From assembly GCA_015904045.1 (NCBI GenBank), contig JABMDG010000062.1:6392-16268 (forward strand): 9,877 nucleotides of DNA, written 5' to 3'. The stretch is from Nitrospira sp. (GTDB lineage Bacteria; Nitrospirota; Nitrospiria; Nitrospirales; Nitrospiraceae). The position numbers and the translations under genes were made by a program. Shown here piece by piece: positions 1 through 6,672 of the stretch (the first letter of the stretch is position 1; the number at the start of each line of letters is the position of its first letter). Under the pieces are notes generated by a model. The model saw only the letters and a program-made list of their open reading frames with translations, did no database searches and had not been told where the DNA came from.

Positions 1-71
1 TCTTCATTGACGCTCCGGACGGCTACGAGATTGAACTGATCGAACGACCGGCCGGCGTGAAGATCGTGTAA
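1..71 (+). CDS. VOC/glyoxalase-like protein, C-terminal end (copy 1, partial)
   Basis: The window opens inside a gene read from position 3, with 22 codons before a TAA stop at 69-71. The peptide ends in GYEIELIERPAGVKIV. This matches the C-terminus of the complete VOC-family protein at 5589-5987 with one difference (Ala for Thr). The segment includes the IEL glutamate that is the last metal ligand in glyoxalase I-like VOC enzymes. The stop lies 26 bases before the dapF-family start, so the two genes are probably co-transcribed. The rest of the gene lies outside the window, so intactness cannot be judged. Confidence 0.85.
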   Translation, partial: FIDAPDGYEIELIERPAGVKIV

Positions 72-97
72 CGAGACATTCCACAAGGAGATAGCCG

Positions 98-967
98 ATG
101 AAGAACGGGTTTTTCCGCGGGCATGGGCTCGGCAACGACTATATCGTCATGGACCCCAAAGAATTGACCTTTACGCTCACACCCAAGAACATCGAGCTGA
201 TCTGCAACCGCAACTGGGGCCTCGGCAGCGACGGGATTCTGGCCCTGGTCCCCTCAAAAAAAGCCGATTTCGGGCTGCGCATTTTCAACCCGGACGGCAG
301 CGAAGCGGAAAAATCCGGGAACGGCCTCCGGATCTTCGCACGCTATCTCCACGCGACCGGCAAGACGAAGAAGAAACACTTCACAGTGGAGACAAAGGGC
401 GGGCTCGTGACGATCGCGTTGCACCTGGATCGCCATGGCGACGCCGGCGCGGCGACCGTCGAAATGGGACAGGCCACCTTCAAGCCGTCCGCGCTTCCCT
501 GCACGCTCGATGTCCCGGAATTGATCCAGCAGCCGATCGACGCCGCAGGCCGCGCGTTGACCTTCACCGGCCTGAGCGTGGGCAATCCCCATTGCGTCGT
601 CTTCAAGCCAACAGGCGAGTCCTGGTCGCGGGAAGAACTGTTGGCCCTCGGACCGGCGTTGGAGAACCACCGCCTGTTTCCGAAACGGACCAATGTCCAG
701 TTGGCTGTTCCGACTGGGCCGAAGGACATCTTTATCCTCATCTGGGAACGCGGCGCCGGAGAAACCCAAGCCTCCGGCTCGTCGTCGTGCGCCGCGGCCA
801 GTGCCGCGGTGCGTCTGGGACTGGTGAACAGCCCCGTCACGGTCAACATGCCGGGCGGCAGGCTGAACATCGACGTGGCTCCTGACTTCAATCTCACCAT
901 GAAAGGTCCCGTCGCCGAAGTCGCACGGGGCACATTAAGCCCGTCATTCGTGCGATCGCTGAAGTAG
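98..967 (+). CDS. dapF: DapF-family protein (diaminopimelate epimerase fold) with both catalytic Cys replaced by Ser
   Basis: The 289-residue protein has the full two-domain DapF fold signature. Family members interconvert LL- and meso-diaminopimelate in the cytoplasm for lysine and peptidoglycan synthesis, using two cysteines as acid and base without a cofactor. Substrate-site motifs are present: HGLGND (9-14, Asn13), FNPDGSE (Asn64), GNPHCV (162-167), RTN (Asn199) and ERGAGET (217-223). The catalytic positions are changed: the usual CGNG is SGNG (Ser73, codon TCC at 314-316), and the usual ACGSG is ASGSS (Ser226, codon TCC at 773-775). The start at 98 has AAGGAG at 85-90, seven bases upstream. 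It follows a VOC gene by 26 bases and precedes uvrC. The fold assignment is secure. DAP epimerase activity is doubtful, so the symbol marks family rather than proven function. Alternatives are a weak or repurposed isomerase, an elimination enzyme or a non-catalytic binding protein. Confidence 0.9.
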   Translation: MKNGFFRGHGLGNDYIVMDPKELTFTLTPKNIELICNRNWGLGSDGILALVPSKKADFGLRIFNPDGSEAEKSGNGLRIFARYLHATGKTKKKHFTVETKGGLVTIALHLDRHGDAGAATVEMGQATFKPSALPCTLDVPELIQQPIDAAGRALTFTGLSVGNPHCVVFKPTGESWSREELLALGPALENHRLFPKRTNVQLAVPTGPKDIFILIWERGAGETQASGSSSCAAASAAVRLGLVNSPVTVNMPGGRLNIDVAPDFNLTMKGPVAEVARGTLSPSFVRSLK

Positions 968-982
968 CCTGCCTTCAGCAAA

Positions 983-1101
983 CAGCCGTCAGCCCTCAGC
1001 TTGAATGGTATCCTCCGGATTGCTCGCCACCGCTCCGCACCGTACAATGTCAGGTATCACCCTGTTGTTTCTCTTACCTGAAAGCTGAAGGCTGATCGCT
1101 G
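983..1101. repeat. Imperfect inverted repeat between dapF and uvrC
   Basis: The left arm (983-1002, CAGCCGTCAGCCCTCAGCTT) matches the reverse complement of the right arm (1082-1101) at 17 of 20 positions, with 79 bases between them. The right arm ends exactly one base before the uvrC ATG at 1102. The arms are built from GCTGA/TCAGC units and resemble dispersed intergenic repeats common in Nitrospira-type genomes; that comparison is from general knowledge and was not searched here. It could fold into an RNA stem-loop in the uvrC leader. Confidence 0.6.
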
Positions 1102-2970
1102 ATGGCCGCCTCATCGGATTTACAATCCAAACTCGCCCATCTGCCCGACAACCCCGGTGTGTATCTGTTCAAGAACGCGCAGGGAGAGATCGTCTACATC
1201 GGAAAAGCCGCGGTGCTCGCCGACCGCGTCCGGTCCTACTTTCAGAAAGGCACCGACCAGAGTCCCAAAACCGCGCTGCTCGTCGGCCAGGTGGCCGACC
1301 TGGAAACGATGGTGACCCGATCCGAACTCGAAGCCCTCATTCTCGAAAGCAATCTGGTCAAGCGCCACAAACCCCGTTTCAACATCGTCCTGCGGGACGA
1401 CAAGCAATACCCCTATGTGCGGCTGCCCATCAAGGATGACTTCCCGCGGTTGTCGATCGTGCGCCGCGTCCAGAAGGATGGTGCGTTGTACTATGGGCCC
1501 TATACCCCGGCCAACGCCTTGCGCGAAACCTTGAAGGTGATCAAGCACGTCTTCCCGTTGGCGACCTGTACCATCGATATCGACGGGACCGCCGATCGCG
1601 CCTGCATCGAGTTTGAAATCAAACGCTGTATGGCCCCCTGCACCGGCAACCAGTCGAAGGAGGAGTACCATCAGATCGTCAAACAGGTCCGACAATTTCT
1701 CGAAGGACGGGACCATGAGTTGTTGGACGGCCTTCGCGCCAAGATGGAGGCCGCGGCCGAGCGGGAAGAGTTCGAGGAGGCCGCGCGCGTGCGGGACCGC
1801 TTATTCAAGATCGAACGGATGCTGGAGAAACAGCGTATCACGCAGACCTCGGCGACCGAACAGGATGTGATCGGCTTGGCCCGACAAGGCGCCGGGGTGG
1901 ATCTCCAAATCCTCTTTGTGCGCGGTGGGTTGCTGATCGGCCGCAAGGATTTCTTCTGGCCTCAATCGGCCGATGTGCCGGATGAGGAACTGGTTCGATC
2001 CGCTATCGAACAGTTCTACAACAAAGACGGCCAGCCGCCGAAAGAAGTCCTGATCCCCATCAATCTCGAAGACACGGCGCTGATCGAACAGTGGCTGTCC
2101 GACAAGCGCGGAGAATCCGTCCGCGTTCTGGCGCCGGAACGCGGCGTGAAACATCAGTTGGTGTTGCTGGCCGAGGAGAATGCGGCGGCCGCCGCCGCCG
2201 GCCATTTGCGCGACGAAGAATTGGATCGGCAAGCCGGTGAAGAGCTGAAACGGCTGCTGCGATTGGACCAAGCCCCGCGTCGGATTGAGGGTTTCGACAT
2301 CTCCAATACCCTAGGCAACCAGTCCGTCGCCTCAATGGTCGTCTGGGAAGACGGCCAGTTGAAGAAGGCAGATTACCGGCGGTTCACGATCCAGACGGTC
2401 GAGGGAGCCAATGACTTCGCAAGCATGAAAGAGGTGGTTACGCGGCGCTACGGACGGGAGGAGAACTTGGTTCAGCCGGATCTGATCCTCATCGACGGTG
2501 GACTCGGCCAACTAGGTGCCGCATTGGAAGGGCTGAAAGAGACCGGGCACCAGACCTTGCCGATCCTCGGATTGGCGAAGGCCCGCGGCGATAAGGAGGA
2601 GCGGGTGTTTCTGGCGGGGAGAAAGAACCCGATCATACTCAAGCCGCACTCCCCGGCCACCCACCTGCTTCAGCGGATTCGCGACGAAGCGCACCGCTTT
2701 GCGATCACCTTCCATCGGAAGCTGCGGGGGCAGGCGCTCCTGGGATCGGTGCTGGATCAGATTACCGGCATCGGGGCGAGGCGGCGCAATCGGCTTCTGA
2801 ATCAGTTCGGAAGTCTTGAGCTTCTGGCAGCGGCCAGCGACGATGCCCTTCGTGCCGCAGGATTGAGCACCGACACCGTTCTGCGCCTACGGGAGGCGTT
2901 GAAACACCCATCTGCGCCATCAGGAACTGCACCGACCATCCAGGTACGCTCCAAATCCCGCTTAAAATAA
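1102..2970 (+). CDS. uvrC: Excinuclease ABC subunit C (UvrC)
   Basis: At 622 residues this is a full-length UvrC, the nuclease that cuts DNA on both sides of a lesion after UvrA/UvrB loading in nucleotide excision repair. The GIY-YIG nuclease domain spans about 14-92, with GVY (19-21), YIGK (32-35) and Arg42. Four cysteines at 156, 168, 176 and 180 reproduce the spacing of the UvrC iron-sulfur cluster. A UVR motif that contacts UvrB lies near 220-240 (EFEEAARVRDRL). The RNase H-like domain that makes the 5' cut has Asp399 (GFDIS), Asp465 (LIDGG) and His531 (DEAHRF). A tandem helix-hairpin-helix region covers about 550-602. An alanine run (361-366) sits in a GC-rich linker. A weak GAAGG lies about ten bases before the ATG, inside the right arm of the inverted repeat. 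The last nine bases overlap the convergent fadL remnant. Confidence 0.97.
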   Translation: MAASSDLQSKLAHLPDNPGVYLFKNAQGEIVYIGKAAVLADRVRSYFQKGTDQSPKTALLVGQVADLETMVTRSELEALILESNLVKRHKPRFNIVLRDDKQYPYVRLPIKDDFPRLSIVRRVQKDGALYYGPYTPANALRETLKVIKHVFPLATCTIDIDGTADRACIEFEIKRCMAPCTGNQSKEEYHQIVKQVRQFLEGRDHELLDGLRAKMEAAAEREEFEEAARVRDRLFKIERMLEKQRITQTSATEQDVIGLARQGAGVDLQILFVRGGLLIGRKDFFWPQSADVPDEELVRSAIEQFYNKDGQPPKEVLIPINLEDTALIEQWLSDKRGESVRVLAPERGVKHQLVLLAEENAAAAAAGHLRDEELDRQAGEELKRLLRLDQAPRRIEGFDISNTLGNQSVASMVVWEDGQLKKADYRRFTIQTVEGANDFASMKEVVTRRYGREENLVQPDLILIDGGLGQLGAALEGLKETGHQTLPILGLAKARGDKEERVFLAGRKNPIILKPHSPATHLLQRIRDEAHRFAITFHRKLRGQALLGSVLDQITGIGARRRNRLLNQFGSLELLAAASDDALRAAGLSTDTVLRLREALKHPSAPSGTAPTIQVRSKSRLK

Positions 2971-3501
2971 ATATTTGAAGCTGAACGTGCCCAGATGAAT
3001 GCTCGCATCGTAGGATCCATCGACCGTCGGATTCACATTACCGGCCACGCTGAATGAGTCATAGACCCATTCTTGAAAGGCCGCATCGAATCCAATCGCC
3101 TTCGGCCACAAGGCGGATTCACTGCCGCACGGAATCAGTCCAAGGAACTTTCCCGGCCCCTTGCAAAGAAACCCCATCCCAACGGAGAGCGTGTGGGCGG
3201 AAAGGGAAATTGTGGCAGGGTTGAATGTCGCAGCGGGCACAGGGTTTTCTGTCCTCGTATAACCGGATCGCACGGCGATGTCCCAATGCGGGAGCCAGCT
3301 CGGATCGAGCCACTTGTACTCAGTCCCGACCGCCACGACCGGGACGTTTTTCCATCCTGCCGGTTGTGGAATCATGGCTCCGTTGGACAACTGCACATCG
3401 AGATTCCGAAATGAGCCCCACCCCACAAACTCGGCATTGACCTCGATTTTCCACTCGCGATCAGAAGTCCGAACCGGCCACACCGCGACAGCCCCGGTCA
3501 C
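2962..3501 (-). pseudogene. OmpP1/FadL-type outer-membrane protein, C-terminal half only
   Basis: About 180 residues look like the C-terminal beta-strands of an OmpP1/FadL hydrophobic-substrate channel. Alternating strand patterns are visible, such as EWKIEVNAEFVGW and WLPHWDIAVRSGYTRTENP, and the end is FSFKYLF with the terminal Phe used by the BAM insertion machinery. The only start is a GTG (3499-3501) that overlaps the protease stop. There is no signal peptide, and half of the usual length of roughly 400 or more residues is missing. The FadL-like frame stays open upstream of the GTG to about 3520 (reading DVSLPQLVTG), so the homology runs into the last codons of the neighbouring protease gene. 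This places a deletion junction at about 3510-3522. Without a signal peptide the product could not reach the outer membrane. The family call is by recognition and was not confirmed by a search. Confidence 0.75.
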
Positions 3502-4226
3502 GAGTTGGGGAAGAGAAACATCCCGATGAAGACCACCCAGCTGCCGTTCGATGCCATCGAGGAATCCAACTTGCCCATCAACGCCCCGACAAGTACCGTA
3601 AGCCCCAGCACACCAAGCAACACGCCGAATCCAAGACCGACGACGGCCGCCTGTTTGGTCGCCCGATAGAAGTCCTTCCCCCAGGCCCAGAGTCCTGCGC
3701 GTAATACCCGCCCCCCATCCAAGGGAAATCCAGGAATCAAATTGAAAAGCCCAAGCTGGAGGTTCACCATCCCCAACAAGGCCCCAAGCATGACCACGCC
3801 TTGAATATCGCGCGGCGATTGAATCGATTCAGCGAGCGCGGCCAATCCGAAACAAGCCGCCCCCAGCACAAAGCTCACGATGGGACCAGCCACGGCAATG
3901 AGAAATTCCGCTCGGGGAGTGGGGGCTTCCTTCCGCATATGGGCCACACCCCCGAAAATGAACAGGGTGATCCGTTCGATGGGAATGCAATAACGTAGCG
4001 CCACATAGGAATGGCCGAGTTCGTGCAACAGAACGGAGAGAAACAAGAGAAGCGCAGCAACGCCGCCCATCGCCCAATAGCGCGTGGGCGAGAGACCCGG
4101 CAACTCCTCCGGCAAATACCCGGTCGCCAACGTCCAGGTCACGAGGAGAAAGATCAGAAACCAAGACGCATGAACGCGAATGGGTATCCCCAATGCGCGA
4201 CCGATTTGCCAGGAGGGCCATTGCAT
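3498..4226 (-). CDS. Site-2-protease-like membrane zinc metalloprotease, C-terminus altered
   Basis: This is a polytopic inner-membrane protease of the M50 (S2P/SpoIVFB-like) family, which cuts substrates within the membrane. Counting from the ATG at 4226 it has 242 residues, with an N-terminal GIPIRVHASW motif, about six hydrophobic segments, the zinc motif HELGH at 68-72, FGGVAHM at 91-97 and NLIPGFPLDGGR at 162-173 (third ligand Asp170). An ATG at 4247 would add seven residues. I prefer 4226 because family members begin near MxWxxQIGR and neither start has a good Shine-Dalgarno. Many relatives continue after WVFIGLFL into paired CBS domains. Here the protein ends FIGMFLFPNS and stops, and those last codons are out-of-frame fadL sequence. 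The catalytic core is intact, so the shortened enzyme may still work. No substrate is indicated. Confidence 0.88.
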   Translation of the reverse strand: MQWPSWQIGRALGIPIRVHASWFLIFLLVTWTLATGYLPEELPGLSPTRYWAMGGVAALLLFLSVLLHELGHSYVALRYCIPIERITLFIFGGVAHMRKEAPTPRAEFLIAVAGPIVSFVLGAACFGLAALAESIQSPRDIQGVVMLGALLGMVNLQLGLFNLIPGFPLDGGRVLRAGLWAWGKDFYRATKQAAVVGLGFGVLLGVLGLTVLVGALMGKLDSSMASNGSWVVFIGMFLFPNS

Positions 4227-4287
4227 AAACACACCGTAACAGTTCATAAAAAGAGGGTCAATTTATCGCGCCAAGCCGGGCTTCAGG

Positions 4288-4293
4288 TATACT
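4288..4293 (+). promoter_or_regulatory. Probable -10 element TATACT placed for a leaderless deacetylase transcript
   Basis: TATACT ends seven bases before the ATG at 4301, so transcription would start at or next to the start codon. The -35 region is weak; TTTATC/TTATCG around 4262-4268 is the best candidate, with a long spacer. No Shine-Dalgarno precedes the ATG, which fits leaderless translation. The signal peptide that starts at this ATG argues against a later start codon. Confidence 0.45.
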
Positions 4294-4300
4294 AGCTCTC

Positions 4301-5014
4301 ATGGTCCTGCGATCCCCCACATGGGTTCTCAGCCTCCTGCTTATCGGCAGCTGGCTGCTCGGCATTCCAGCCACGAGCGCAGCCCAAGTCATCAAGTCCG
4401 GTCCACCTGCCTGCCCGGGCGTTGCACTGACGTTCGACCTCTGCCCTGTCAAGAAGGGCTCAGGCTATGACAAGCCACTGATGGAGTTTTTGATCCAACA
4501 CCGAATCCCTTCAACCTTTTTCATGTCCGGCAAGTGGGCGGCCAAACACGAAGAAGATGTACGCCATCTGCTCGGCATAGAGTTTTTTGAAATCGGGACC
4601 CATGGCGAGGTACATGCCCATCTACCGATGCACGATGCTGCAGAACAGCGGGCTGAAATTCTCCGCCCTGTTACGATGCTGCATGAGCGCTATGCCCACA
4701 CAGCCACGTTGTTTCGCCCTCCCTATGGTGAATATAACGATGTGACCATCGATGTTGTGAAAGCACTTGGCCTCCGGTTTATCCAATGGAACATCGAGTC
4801 CGGCGACCCGGACCCGACGCTATCGGCCGATCAGATCCTGAGCCGCATTGAGCAACGCGCCAAGCCGGGCAGCATCGTGGTGCTGCATGCCAATGGGAAG
4901 GGGAAACAGACCAGAGCGGTGATCGAACGATTGACGACGGACGTGCTACCCCGCAAAGGACTGCGGCCCATGACCGTCAGTGATCTGTTGAATTGCACAC
5001 CACCAGCCCCATGA
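4301..5014 (+). CDS. Exported polysaccharide deacetylase-like protein (NodB/CE4 family)
   Basis: This 237-residue protein starts with a signal peptide: MVLR, a hydrophobic core at about 7-22, then ATSAAQ with likely cleavage near residue 27-28. The mature part is a NodB-homology domain; the family removes N- or O-acetyl groups from cell-wall or capsule sugars outside the cytoplasm. Visible motifs are TFD (44-46), HGEVH (101-105), RPPYG (139-143) and VVLH (193-196). Motif 1 reads TFDLCP, so the second Asp of TFDDG, normally a metal ligand, is Leu. This variant is seen in a divergent subfamily and leaves the metal site less certain. The gene is divergent from the protease and overlaps the acetyltransferase start by four bases (ATGA), so the two are likely translated together. 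Substrate is unknown. Confidence 0.88.
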   Translation: MVLRSPTWVLSLLLIGSWLLGIPATSAAQVIKSGPPACPGVALTFDLCPVKKGSGYDKPLMEFLIQHRIPSTFFMSGKWAAKHEEDVRHLLGIEFFEIGTHGEVHAHLPMHDAAEQRAEILRPVTMLHERYAHTATLFRPPYGEYNDVTIDVVKALGLRFIQWNIESGDPDPTLSADQILSRIEQRAKPGSIVVLHANGKGKQTRAVIERLTTDVLPRKGLRPMTVSDLLNCTPPAP

Positions 5015-5487
5015 ACGATCCCCGAATCAGAGCCATGCAAGCCGAAGACCGCGCTGAGATCGTTCAGCTGTTGGGCGAATCCGATCCTTGGAGGACGCTG
5101 GGCTACACGATCGCCGATTGGAATCGGATTTTTTGTCCCCTGCCGCAAGGGCGGGACAGTTATGTGGCTGAACTTGACGGGCGCGTGGCGGGTGTCGCCC
5201 TTGTGAAGCAGAAGTTTCTGCTCGGTGACTATCTGGAACTCCTGGGCGTAGCCGAATGGGCCCGCCAAAAAGGAATCGGCAGCCTGCTGCTCAAACACGT
5301 TGAACAACTTGTCTTCGAACGAACAAAAAATCTCTTCGCTTGCGTCTCGGACTTCAACCAATCGGCGCGAGACTTTTACAAGAAACAGGGCTATCAGGAA
5401 ATCGGTCCGATGCCGAACTTTCTGATTCCAGGCAGCGCGGAAATACTCCTGCGCAAAACGGCGGGACCAACTAGAAAAACGCCATAA
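5011..5487 (+). CDS. GNAT-family N-acetyltransferase
   Basis: The 158-residue protein has a single GNAT fold that transfers an acetyl group from acetyl-CoA to an amine. The pyrophosphate-binding loop is RQKGIG (85-90) at the start of helix 3, and the C-terminal motif NQSARDFYKKQGYQEIG (116-132) is typical of the RimI-like branch. The ATG at 5011 is chosen because it overlaps the deacetylase stop as ATGA, the usual translational coupling arrangement; an upstream TTG at 4993 would add six residues without support. The acceptor substrate cannot be read from the sequence. The link to the deacetylase is positional only. Confidence 0.9.
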   Translation: MNDPRIRAMQAEDRAEIVQLLGESDPWRTLGYTIADWNRIFCPLPQGRDSYVAELDGRVAGVALVKQKFLLGDYLELLGVAEWARQKGIGSLLLKHVEQLVFERTKNLFACVSDFNQSARDFYKKQGYQEIGPMPNFLIPGSAEILLRKTAGPTRKTP

Positions 5488-5550
5488 CTCGTCACCGAGC
5501 GCATGTCACACGCAAGAGACTCACTATGGAAAGCAATTTCCCCGTTGCGA

Positions 5551-5580
5551 TTGACTCATGACGTGTGCCGGAAGTACAAA
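5551..5580 (+). promoter_or_regulatory. Possible sigma-70 promoter for VOC copy 2
   Basis: TTGACT (5551-5556) and TACAAA (5575-5580) are separated by 18 bases. The -35 box is strong and the -10 box matches four of six consensus bases. The predicted start of transcription, near 5587, is almost at the ATG at 5589. The only purine-rich stretch (GGAAG, 5570-5574) is too far upstream to serve as a normal ribosome binding site. The evidence is by eye only. Confidence 0.35.
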
Positions 5581-5588
5581 TCCATACG

Positions 5589-5987
5589 ATGAACGTCACA
5601 AAGCTTCTTCATACCCGCATGCGCGTGAGCGACCTGGATCAGACGATCCAATTCTATACGAGCGTGCTGGGCCTGGAAGTAATCGAGCACAAGATCTCGC
5701 CCCGCGGGTCGCAGCTGGCTTTCTTAAAGGTCCCCAACAGTGACGAACTCATCGAGTTGACCAGCTTCCCTCCCAGTGGGCCGGTAACAGTCCAGGAGGA
5801 TCTCGTCCATCTTGCCTTTCAAGTCGAAAGTCTCGAGCAAACAATCGCATCGCTCAATGCGCAGGGGATCAAGATCACCGATGGTCCGACGAAGACTTCC
5901 TCCGGCAGCCAGTTTATCTTCATCGACGCCCCGGATGGCTATGAAATCGAGCTGATCGAACGCCCGACCGGTGTGAAGATCGTCTAG
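5589..5987 (+). CDS. VOC-family (glyoxalase I-like) metalloenzyme, copy 2
   Basis: The 132-residue protein is a vicinal-oxygen-chelate fold made of two beta-alpha-beta-beta-beta modules. The four glyoxalase I metal-ligand positions are all present: His8 (LLHTRMRV), Glu56 (IELT), His74 (DLVHLAF) and Glu121 (YEIELIE). This fits lactoylglutathione lyase or a related metal-dependent lyase or isomerase. The first module (FYTSVLGLEV) and the ending GYEIELIE are very typical. The start at 5589 (MNVTKLLHTRMRVSD) is chosen because family homology begins there; a GTG at 5565 would add eight unsupported residues. The C-terminal 22 residues are almost identical to the partial gene at 1-71. Both copies are followed by a dapF-family gene, so the pair was duplicated as a unit. 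The exact substrate is uncertain. Confidence 0.88.
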   Translation: MNVTKLLHTRMRVSDLDQTIQFYTSVLGLEVIEHKISPRGSQLAFLKVPNSDELIELTSFPPSGPVTVQEDLVHLAFQVESLEQTIASLNAQGIKITDGPTKTSSGSQFIFIDAPDGYEIELIERPTGVKIV

Positions 5988-6127
5988 CCCCATAGTCAAG
6001 GGTCGGAATTTCTCTATGATTAATACCCCTTGACTGCTGACCGCCTTTCCCGCAGCTATTGACCATTGACCACCACCCCAGTAAGGTTTCTCACGCTTCA
6101 CGAACGACGAGATGCAAAGGAGGAGAA
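5988..6127. other. 140-base spacer between VOC copy 2 and the second dapF
   Basis: In copy 1 the equivalent spacer is only 26 bases, so this one has been enlarged. It holds a tandem 7-mer ATTGACC (6058-6071) and a further TTGACT (6030-6035). At 6117-6125 it contains a strong AAAGGAGGA ribosome binding site that fixes the dapF copy 2 start at 6128. A TATGAT at 6014-6019 could be a -10 box, but no good -35 is seen. No ORF is supported. Confidence 0.4.
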
Positions 6128-6562
6128 ATGAAGAACGGCTTTTTCCGCGGCCACGGCCTCGGCAATGATTACGTCGTCATGGACCCCAAGGAGCTGAGTT
6201 TCAAGCTGATACCAAAGACCATCAAAGCAATTTGTGACCGGAATTGGGGGCTCGGCAGCGACGGGATTTTGGCGTTGGTACCCTCCAGGAAGGCTGATTT
6301 CGGCCTGCGCATTTTCAATCCGGACGGCAGCGAAGCGGAAAAGTCCGGAAACGGACTCAGGATCTTTGCCCGCTATCTCCACGCCACCGGCAAAACAAAG
6401 AAAACGCATTTCACGGTCGAGACGAAAGGCGGACTCGTCACCATCGATCTGCACCTCGATCGGCATCGAGATGCCGGCGCCGCCACCGTTGAAATGGGGC
6501 AAGCCACGTTCAAGCCGGCTGCCCTTCCCTGCTGCGCGACAAGAAAGGATTCCGTATTCTGA
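6128..6562 (+). pseudogene. Second dapF-family copy, truncated to the N-terminal domain
   Basis: Starting at the ATG at 6128, just after a strong AAAGGAGGA site, the frame encodes 144 residues. Residues 1-135 match the full-length copy at 98-967 with 13 differences (about 90% identity). The last nine residues (CATRKDSVF) are unrelated. Homology ends near 6532, right after the shared GCCCTTCCCTGC-like sequence. The C-terminal domain, with the second catalytic position and the substrate contacts GNPH, RTN and ERGAGET, is absent. Position 73 is Ser, as in copy 1, so the Cys-to-Ser change predates the duplication or was kept by gene conversion. DapF's active site lies between its two domains, so this fragment should have no epimerase activity. 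A stable half-protein with another role cannot be excluded. Confidence 0.85.
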
Positions 6563-6672
6563 ACGGGTTTCGGCATTCTGCACTCAATGCGCGTTCGAAT
6601 CACGCGCCATGGCCTTCACAGCGCACGGAACGCTCGTCCGTCTACCGTGAAAGTCCAGGGATGGAGGATCCG
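6563..6672. other. Junction region between the truncated dapF and the histidine kinase
   Basis: This short stretch belongs to neither neighbour. It contains a perfect 6-bp hairpin (GCGCGT at 6589-6594, ACGCGC at 6602-6607, seven-base loop) without a following T run. The kinase reading frame is open through the whole stretch, back to a TGA at 6490-6492, but has no ATG before 6661. This could be the remains of a longer kinase gene cut at the dapF junction, or chance. No promoter was recognised. Confidence 0.35.

Noticed and set aside
343..1047. Long minus-strand open frame opposite dapF, and similar long frames opposite uvrC.
   Set aside because: They are shadows of strongly conserved plus-strand genes in GC-rich DNA, with no recognisable domain.
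6058..6071. Tandem ATTGACC 7-mer as an operator or CRISPR-like repeat.
   Set aside because: Two short units without spacers or symmetry. It is recorded only as part of the spacer.
6585..6609. GTTCGAATC flanked by near-complementary bases, looking like a tRNA T-arm.
   Set aside because: One stem pair mismatches, and no anticodon arm, D-arm or acceptor stem fits upstream. A plain 6-bp hairpin explains it, so no tRNA or attachment-site remnant is claimed.
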